Source of the DNA: Nitrosarchaeum koreense MY1
Lineage (GTDB): Archaea > Thermoproteota > Nitrososphaeria > Nitrososphaerales > Nitrosopumilaceae
DNA: 64,000 bases
NCBI RefSeq assembly: GCF_000220175.1
Contig: NZ_AFPU01000001.1
Span: forward strand, 310,001-374,000
Reading direction: 5' to 3'
Under the pieces are notes generated by a model. That model did no database searches and was not told the origin of the DNA. It saw only the letters and a list, made by a program, of their open reading frames with translations. Shown piece after piece: positions 58,294-64,000 of this stretch. The position numbers and the translations under genes were made by a program. Each line of letters starts with the position of its first letter. Within the stretch, counting starts at the first letter, position 1.

Positions 58294-59571
58294 TTGTCAA
58301 AATCTCAAAAACTATTCAACGAATCTAAAAAAGTAATTCCTTCTGGTGTGAATAGTCCTGTTAGATATTTTGAACCGTATCCATTTTTTGCAAAAAAATC
58401 AAATGGAGCATACATCTGGGATGAAGATAATCAAAGATACATTGATTTCTGTAACGGATATGGTGCGTTACTTTTAGGACATCGACGTAAAGAGGTTCTA
58501 AGCGCAGTATCAAAACAACTCACTCAAGGAACAATGTTTTGTACTCCTACTCAATCTGAAATAGAACTATCAAAACTAATTGTTAGTAACTTTCCTTCAA
58601 TTCAAAAAGTTCGACTTGTAAACACTGGGGGCGAAGCTACAATGACTGCTATAAGATTAGCTCGCGGTTTTACAAAAAAGAAAAAAATCATAAAGTTTGA
58701 GGGATGTTACCATGGTGCCCATGATTCTGTTTTGGTAAAGGCAGGTTCTGGGTCTGCACATAATGGAATTTCTGTTTCTGATGGTGGATTAGATGAGGTA
58801 TCAAAAAACACACTTGTTGTACAATACAACAATTCCGAAGAACTTGAAAGAATAATATCAAAAAATAAAGACATTGCTGGCGTTATTGTTGAACCAATAC
58901 TTGCAAACATGGGATTAATTTTACCTGAAAAGAACTTTTTATCTGAGATTAGAAAAATTACAAAAGATAATGACGTTCCTTTGATTTTTGACGAAGTTGT
59001 TACTGGATTTAGAATATCTCCTGGAGGGGCTCAACAACATTTCAGAATTAAACCCGATATCACAACTTTGGCAAAGGCTTTGGGAAGTGGCTTTGCAGTT
59101 GCAGCAGTAGGTGGCAAAAAAGAGATTATGGATCTTCTTTCTCCTGGAGGCAAAGTCTACCAAGCAAGCACATATGCAGGAAATCCCACATCTGTTAGTG
59201 CAGCTATAGCATCAATTAAGACAATCAATAAAATAAAAAATAAACTATATTCAAAACTTGAAAAATACAATATCATGCTTACTCATGCTATTGATGATAT
59301 CGCTACTGACCTGAAAATACCGCATCAAATTAACTTTACATCATCAATGTTTCAAATTTTCTTCACAGACAAACCTGTAGTGGATTATATCTCATCAATG
59401 AATGCAGATGCAAAAAAATTCAAAAAAATGTTTTCTATATTATTAAAAAATGGCGTTTTTATTGCGCCCTCTCAATTTGAAGTAGTCTTCTTATCTGATG
59501 CACACACAAAAACTGATCTAGAAAATACCATAAATGCTTATGATGTTGCATTAAAATCGGTGAAGAATTGA
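58294..59571 (+). CDS. hemL: Glutamate-1-semialdehyde 2,1-aminomutase HemL
   Basis: A 425-residue PLP enzyme that makes 5-aminolevulinate in tetrapyrrole synthesis. PSGVNSPVRYFEPYPFF, VNTGGEATMTAIRLARG, FEGCYHGAHDSVL and the PLP-Lys region TTLAKALGSGFAVAAVGGKK are seen. The start is TTG. It overlaps hemC by 4 bases. hemA and hemB are not in this window. Confidence 0.96.
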   Translation: MSKSQKLFNESKKVIPSGVNSPVRYFEPYPFFAKKSNGAYIWDEDNQRYIDFCNGYGALLLGHRRKEVLSAVSKQLTQGTMFCTPTQSEIELSKLIVSNFPSIQKVRLVNTGGEATMTAIRLARGFTKKKKIIKFEGCYHGAHDSVLVKAGSGSAHNGISVSDGGLDEVSKNTLVVQYNNSEELERIISKNKDIAGVIVEPILANMGLILPEKNFLSEIRKITKDNDVPLIFDEVVTGFRISPGGAQQHFRIKPDITTLAKALGSGFAVAAVGGKKEIMDLLSPGGKVYQASTYAGNPTSVSAAIASIKTINKIKNKLYSKLEKYNIMLTHAIDDIATDLKIPHQINFTSSMFQIFFTDKPVVDYISSMNADAKKFKKMFSILLKNGVFIAPSQFEVVFLSDAHTKTDLENTINAYDVALKSVKN

Positions 59572-60503
59572 AATATGTAATTGGCGCAAGAGGCAGTCAG
59601 CTATCTATCGCACAAACAAACTGGGTAAAATCTGAACTAAAAAAAATAAATCCAGATGCTGAATTTGAAATTAAAACAATTACAACTAAAGGTGATACTG
59701 ATGCAAGACCATTATTTACAATTGATCAAAAAGGAATATTTGAAAAAGAGATTGACAGAGCCGTTGCTGACAATGAAGTGGACTTTGCAGTACACAGTCT
59801 CAAAGATGTTCCCTCGCAATTAATTGATAACTTGATTTTGTCATCTGTCCCAAAACGAGAGATGGTAAATGATATTTTTATCTCATCTGATGGAACTAAT
59901 CTTGATTCTATAAAACCAGGAGCTGTTATCGGTACAAGTTCATTGAGACGAGCTGTACAAATAACAAGAAAGAGACCTGATGTTATAGTTCGTCCAATTC
60001 GTGGCAACATTGAAACCAGAATTAGAAAAGTCTTTGAAAATGAATTTGATGCCATAGTATTGGCACAAGCAGGAATCACAAGATTGGGCGTAGACACTAC
60101 ATTTACACAATTATCTATTGATGATTTTTCACCATCTCCTGGCCAAGGAGCACTTGCAATAGTTTCACGAAAAAATGATTCTGATACAAATTCAATGTTG
60201 GCAAAGATTGAAGATTCTGACTCTAGATTGGAAATAGAAGCAGAACGTGCTCTTTCTGATTATGTTGATTCTGGATGCCGATTTCCAATTGGTGCATATG
60301 CTAAATCAAATGGAGATGAAATGACTTTGAGCGTTTCTGCTTTTTCTGTTGATGGTAAACAATCTCTTTTTGTAAAAAAGTCTGGAAGCAAGTATGATCC
60401 TGCATCTTTAGGTAAGACCGTAGGAATGGAATTACGCAAGAAAGGCGTAAATGACCTTGCAATAAATTGGAGAAAAAAAGTGGAGGAATGGAACAAACAA
60501 TGA
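59568..60503 (+). CDS. hemC: Porphobilinogen deaminase HemC
   Basis: A 311-residue hydroxymethylbilane synthase. IGARGSQLSIAQTNWVKSEL opens it. The substrate region has DFAVHSLKDVPS, IGTSSLRRAVQI and RPIRGNIETRIRKV. The dipyrromethane cofactor attaches to the Cys in DSGCRFPIGAYA. The TTG start overlaps hemL by 4 bases. Confidence 0.96.
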   Translation: MKYVIGARGSQLSIAQTNWVKSELKKINPDAEFEIKTITTKGDTDARPLFTIDQKGIFEKEIDRAVADNEVDFAVHSLKDVPSQLIDNLILSSVPKREMVNDIFISSDGTNLDSIKPGAVIGTSSLRRAVQITRKRPDVIVRPIRGNIETRIRKVFENEFDAIVLAQAGITRLGVDTTFTQLSIDDFSPSPGQGALAIVSRKNDSDTNSMLAKIEDSDSRLEIEAERALSDYVDSGCRFPIGAYAKSNGDEMTLSVSAFSVDGKQSLFVKKSGSKYDPASLGKTVGMELRKKGVNDLAINWRKKVEEWNKQ

Positions 60504-61249
60504 CAGGTAAGGTGTATCTAGTTGGGGCAGGCCCAGGTGATAGTAAACTGATCACACTAAGGGCAGTAGAACTATTGCAAAAAGCCGATGTTGTATTGTA
60601 TGATAGACTGGTAAGCAAGAAAATAATCTCAATGATTCCAAAGACTGCTCAAAAAATATACGTAGGAAGGGCAGTAGGGGATGACACTACACACCAGAAT
60701 AACACAAATGACTTGATGGTAAAGTTTGCAAAATCAAAGAAAAACGTAGTTCGGCTAAAGGGAGGTGATCCAATAATTTTTGGTAGAGGTGGAGAAGAAG
60801 CTGAATTTCTTAAAGAAAACAAAGTAAAGTATGAGATTGTTCCGGGAATCACATCTGGAATTGGTTCTGCAACTTATGCTGGAATTCCACTAACTCATAG
60901 AAAGCATGCATCATCTGTTGTATTTGTTACAGGCCATGAAGATCCTGAAAAGAAAAATGAATCAGTAAAATGGAAACGTCTTGCAAAATCTGTGGATACT
61001 ATTGTAATAATGATGGGATTGTCTCGACTAGATGTAATATGTAAACAACTTGTTGCAGGTGGATTAGATAAACAAACTCCTGTAGCTGTAATCCAAAATG
61101 GTACTACACCAAAACAAAAAATGATTATTGGTACTGTTTCAAATATCGCAAAACTCGTAAAGGAAAATAAAATTACCCCTCCTACAAATATCATTATAGG
61201 AAAAGTTGTCAATTTGTCTCAAGTTATAGGATGGAGAAAAAATGCTTAA
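60500..61249 (+). CDS. cobA: Uroporphyrinogen-III C-methyltransferase (SUMT)
   Basis: A 249-residue SAM methyltransferase making precorrin-2 for siroheme, heme and cobalamin. VYLVGAGPGDSKLITLRAVELLQKADVVLYDRLV opens it. RLKGGDPIIFGRGGEE, VPGITSGIGSATYAGIPLTHR and the terminal NIIIGKVVNLS follow. The ATG at 60500 overlaps hemC by 4 bases; the longer frame from 60467 is inside hemC and is not used. Confidence 0.96.
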   Translation: MTGKVYLVGAGPGDSKLITLRAVELLQKADVVLYDRLVSKKIISMIPKTAQKIYVGRAVGDDTTHQNNTNDLMVKFAKSKKNVVRLKGGDPIIFGRGGEEAEFLKENKVKYEIVPGITSGIGSATYAGIPLTHRKHASSVVFVTGHEDPEKKNESVKWKRLAKSVDTIVIMMGLSRLDVICKQLVAGGLDKQTPVAVIQNGTTPKQKMIIGTVSNIAKLVKENKITPPTNIIIGKVVNLSQVIGWRKNA

Positions 61250-62042
61250 AGGAAAAGTAATTGCAATCACTCGTTCTAAAGATGATTCCGCTGAATTCAT
61301 AGATTTGGTGACAAAAAATAACGCAATCCCAATCTCGTTACCAACTATTGAACTAGTTAGTAAGGGAGAAAAAATTGTAGATGAGTTTTTAGAATCCATA
61401 ACACAATACAATCCCGACTACTCTGTATTTATGAGCTCAAAGGCAGTAACTCTACTTTTTGATACTGCAAAAAAAATATCCAAATTTGAAAAACTCCAAC
61501 TTGCTGTAGCAAATACTATGGTGATGGCAGTGGGGCCTAAAACAAAAATTGCACTAGAAAATGAAGGAATCAAAGTTGCTTACATGCCAAATATCTATTC
61601 CTCAGTAGGCGTTGGAGAATTATTTACAAAAATACATGCGGTTGGAAAAAAAGTAATTGTTCCAAGAAGTGGTGCTTCAACACCTTTTTTGAAAGAATTA
61701 TTGGAAAAAATAGGAATTAACGTAAAGGAAATTCATCTATACGATGTTTGTGCCTTTAGGGATATCTCTCAATGGAATGAATTTAGGGAATTATTTTCAA
61801 AAAATAAAGTAGATGGAATTGTGTTTACCAGCGCATCATCTGTTAGAGCATTTTTTGAAATAATGACAAAAGATTATGATGAAAACTCATTGTTGGAAAA
61901 TATGACAAAATTATCAGTAATCTCAATTGGACCATTTACATCTGATGAGCTCAAAAAATTTAAAATTAAAAATACTATATCTCAGGTCCATACTGTTTCA
62001 GGTGCATTTGATACTGTGAAAACTATTTTTTCAATTACCTAG
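61242..62042 (+). CDS. hemD: Uroporphyrinogen-III synthase HemD
   Basis: A 266-residue two-domain synthase that closes and flips ring D of hydroxymethylbilane. VIAITRSKDDSAEFIDLV starts it, then FMSSKAVTLLF and the second-domain IVFTSASSVRAFFE and VISIGPFTSDELKKF. The family is sequence-divergent, but the place after cobA and these motifs make it secure. It overlaps cobA by 8 bases. Confidence 0.93.
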   Translation: MLKGKVIAITRSKDDSAEFIDLVTKNNAIPISLPTIELVSKGEKIVDEFLESITQYNPDYSVFMSSKAVTLLFDTAKKISKFEKLQLAVANTMVMAVGPKTKIALENEGIKVAYMPNIYSSVGVGELFTKIHAVGKKVIVPRSGASTPFLKELLEKIGINVKEIHLYDVCAFRDISQWNEFRELFSKNKVDGIVFTSASSVRAFFEIMTKDYDENSLLENMTKLSVISIGPFTSDELKKFKIKNTISQVHTVSGAFDTVKTIFSIT

Positions 62043-62211
62043 AATTTCCTGAAATTTTGATCACATCTGTATGATTTACTGATTGTTGACTTTGTTATTT
62101 TCGAAATAATTCTGAATCTGGCTAAATACCAAACTTTCATTTTGTATTCCCCAACTTTGACCTTTCTTTTTTCCGATCAACTTGCCAAAGACAAGTCATA
62201 TGTATAGTTAA

Positions 62212-62218
62212 TATATAT
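62212..62218 (+). promoter_or_regulatory. TATA box of the PKD-repeat surface protein gene
   Basis: TATATAT at 62212-62218 lies about 25 bases before the GTG start, the spacing of a leaderless archaeal promoter. The 197 bases between hemD and this gene otherwise show only AT-rich sequence. Confidence 0.5.
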
Positions 62219-62239
62219 CCGATATTTTATAATAAATCA

Positions 62240-64000
62240 GTGAATTCGCATATTATCTTACTATCTGTAGTTTTTAGTCTATTTTTAGCTGGCACAGTAT
62301 CAACTTACTCTTTTGCTCAAACCAATACCGTAGAAGTTGTTGAAAATAGAATCGTTACACTAGTCGGCGAAGGAGTTGATCCTGATGACGACACTCTAAC
62401 ATTTGAATGGGTGCAAGTTGACGGTGAACCAGTCAAACTATCTTCAAATAATGTTGCAATGCCAACATTCATGGCACCAGAGGTTGTAAACGGTCAAATC
62501 AAAGTCTTGACATTCACATTAACCGTAACTGACCCATTTGGTGCAGCAAGTTCTGATACCGTTGAAGTCATTGTAAACCCGGTTAATCATGCTCCAATTG
62601 TCAGTGCAGGCAGAGACCAAGTCACATTTAAAACAATTAACGTAGTTACTTTAGTCAGCAGCGTTGTCGATCCTGACGGTGATTCATTGACCTATAACTG
62701 GAAACAAATTGCAGGTCAAACAATTCCATTATCTTCTACTACTGGAAAATATCTGACTATTCTTCCAATGCATATTGATTATTCTCAAACCAATCCTCTA
62801 ACATTCGAACTTACTGTTGAAGATGGCTTTGGCGGTGTAGGAAGTGACACCGTAAGCGTTTATCCATTAACTGGTCTTTTATCAAATAGATTAATTTCAA
62901 TTCAAGCAGGCCCAATGCAAACTGTACATGAAGGAGACACCGTTACACTTAGTGCAACTGGTCAAACTGCAAATGGACAACCAATCAGTTACTCTTGGGT
63001 ACAACTAATTGGAACAGGAGTATCATTGAATTCATACACTGGTCCAACAGTAACATTTACAGCTCCTGAACTTCCAGATGAAACCGAAATGATTCTATCG
63101 TTCCAAGTAACTGGATATTCAGCTGGAAATGGATGGGCAAATGCATTAGCATTAGTTAAAGTAATTCCATCTAACGCTGGCCCATTAGCTGATGCAGGTC
63201 CAGATCAAAGTGTAGGTGAAAAAGCACTAGTAAAATTAATTGGAACAGCTACTGATCCTGATGATGCTGAAAGCAAATTACGATATTCTTGGAAACAAAC
63301 ATCTGGAATGAATATAGAATTATACGAGCAGGCTTCATTCTCTGTGTATTTCTTCTCACCAATGATTAATACTAGTTCTGAAACTCTGACTTTCGAACTA
63401 ACTGTAACTGATCCTTCTGGCAATTCTGACAAAGATGATGTATCTGTAGTTGTTAGTACTGTAAACTTGCCACCAAGAGCAAATGCAGGTCCAGATAGAA
63501 AGATTATTGGAGAATCTCAAGTAACTGTAACTGGTTCAGGCTTTGATCCTGAAGGTCTACCAATCACATATGAATGGAAACAACTAGCAGGAGAGACAGT
63601 TACAATTGATCCTACAAAGCCAACATTCTCATTTAAAGCACCATCAGTAGTTTCTGGTGAAACTAAACGAATGGTATTCCAATTAACAGTAACTGACTCT
63701 GAAAACCAAAAGGGAAGTGACCAATTGATTCTCCTTGTAGTTCCAGAAAACAGTGCACCAATCGTAGATGCTGGTGTTGATCAAATTGCTGATGAGAGAA
63801 CCATGGTTAATCTAGTTTGTTCAGCATATGACCCAGATGGTGATGCAGTAACATCCACATGGACTTCATCAAACAGTGATATTGTAATTGATATGCCTTC
63901 ATCTCTAAGTACATCTGTAACACTTCCAGCAGTAACTACAGACCAAACCATCAGCATGACATGTACTGCATCCGATGGTATCTTATCTTCATCTGATAGC
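62240..64000 (+). CDS. Large secreted PKD/Ig-repeat surface protein, 5' part (candidate S-layer protein)
   Basis: A 587-codon open frame with no stop to the end of the window. The GTG start leads to a signal peptide (HIILLSVVFSLFLAGTVSTYSFA). Then come about six repeats of 90-100 residues shaped like PKD/REJ Ig folds: GPDQSVGEKALVKLIG, DPDGDSLTYNWKQ, then FELTVTD. The codon choice differs from the neighbours (many GAC, ACC, TTC, GTA-ACT-GAC), typical of a very highly expressed gene. This fits a major cell-surface or S-layer protein, but the identity is inferred. Confidence 0.85.
   Translation, partial: MNSHIILLSVVFSLFLAGTVSTYSFAQTNTVEVVENRIVTLVGEGVDPDDDTLTFEWVQVDGEPVKLSSNNVAMPTFMAPEVVNGQIKVLTFTLTVTDPFGAASSDTVEVIVNPVNHAPIVSAGRDQVTFKTINVVTLVSSVVDPDGDSLTYNWKQIAGQTIPLSSTTGKYLTILPMHIDYSQTNPLTFELTVEDGFGGVGSDTVSVYPLTGLLSNRLISIQAGPMQTVHEGDTVTLSATGQTANGQPISYSWVQLIGTGVSLNSYTGPTVTFTAPELPDETEMILSFQVTGYSAGNGWANALALVKVIPSNAGPLADAGPDQSVGEKALVKLIGTATDPDDAESKLRYSWKQTSGMNIELYEQASFSVYFFSPMINTSSETLTFELTVTDPSGNSDKDDVSVVVSTVNLPPRANAGPDRKIIGESQVTVTGSGFDPEGLPITYEWKQLAGETVTIDPTKPTFSFKAPSVVSGETKRMVFQLTVTDSENQKGSDQLILLVVPENSAPIVDAGVDQIADERTMVNLVCSAYDPDGDAVTSTWTSSNSDIVIDMPSSLSTSVTLPAVTTDQTISMTCTASDGILSSSDS

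Overview
The window comes from an AT-rich, gene-dense archaeal chromosome, very probably a marine ammonia-oxidising thaumarchaeon (Nitrososphaerota) close to Nitrosopumilus/Nitrosarchaeum. The evidence is archaeal information-processing genes (Cbf5, Rpo3, L18e, L10e, L37Ae, SBDS, the Rrp4/Rrp41/Rrp42 exosome, Pcc1, prefoldin beta, Nob1, EndA), an intron-containing tRNA-Ser, tRNAs with and without encoded CCA, TATA-like boxes about 26 nt before many start codons (leaderless mRNAs), and many small zinc-ribbon proteins and secreted proteins of the type seen in Thaumarchaeota. No ammonia monooxygenase, rRNA, CRISPR array, insertion sequence or prophage was seen.

0-13 kb: the 3' end of cbf5, an intron-containing tRNA-Ser(GGA), small hypothetical genes, CBS and hemerythrin proteins, an FAD oxidoreductase, a 2-hydroxyacid dehydrogenase, a two-gene 2-oxoacid:ferredoxin oxidoreductase, and cofE of F420 biosynthesis. 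12.7-17.2 kb: two complete but differently descended aconitase-superfamily large/small pairs in tandem, then a sugar nucleotidyltransferase. 17.2-19.1 kb: the rpo3-rpl18e-rpl13-rps9 operon on the minus strand. 19.3-21.0 kb: a cluster of six very small genes (zinc ribbons, an ESCRT-III-like fragment, two paralogues sharing an N-terminal motif) driven by three copies of one promoter element; a fourth copy lies at 1.34 kb. 21.1-25.7 kb: the SBDS/exosome/L37Ae/Pcc1/prefoldin operon and an ERCC4 nuclease. 25.7-33.6 kb: two rhodaneses, Nob1, NAD kinase, a zinc-ferredoxin-like protein with a long N-terminal extension, a processive family-2 glycosyltransferase and a coiled-coil protein.

33.6-45.2 kb: a 35-residue Cys protein under a perfect palindrome, a CPA2 antiporter, tRNA-Gly and tRNA-Glu, L10e, an EndA subunit without the catalytic His, a PLD-like protein with an eroded HKD motif, an MFS exporter, a metallothionein-like peptide, a secreted protein with C-terminal repeats, a Ddn-like F420 enzyme and a PRC-barrel protein. 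45.2-47.0 kb: an ABC exporter. 47.1-55.6 kb: a phosphate island with PstS, an AbrB-PhoU regulator, PstC, PstA, PstB, PhoU, DUF47 and PiT; a TTCTATATAG element recurs in its intergenic regions. 56.0-58.2 kb: an arsenic cluster (HxlR-type regulator, ArsM, ArsC, aquaporin) with a palindromic operator and no ArsB/Acr3 pump. This follows directly after the phosphate genes, as expected if arsenate enters through phosphate transporters. 58.3-62.0 kb: hemL-hemC-cobA-hemD for tetrapyrrole synthesis. The window ends inside a large secreted PKD/Ig-repeat protein, a candidate S-layer or cell-surface protein.

Assignments rest on reading motifs and family resemblance by eye; no database search was run. Many start codons were chosen from TATA-box spacing, and alternatives are given in the entries.
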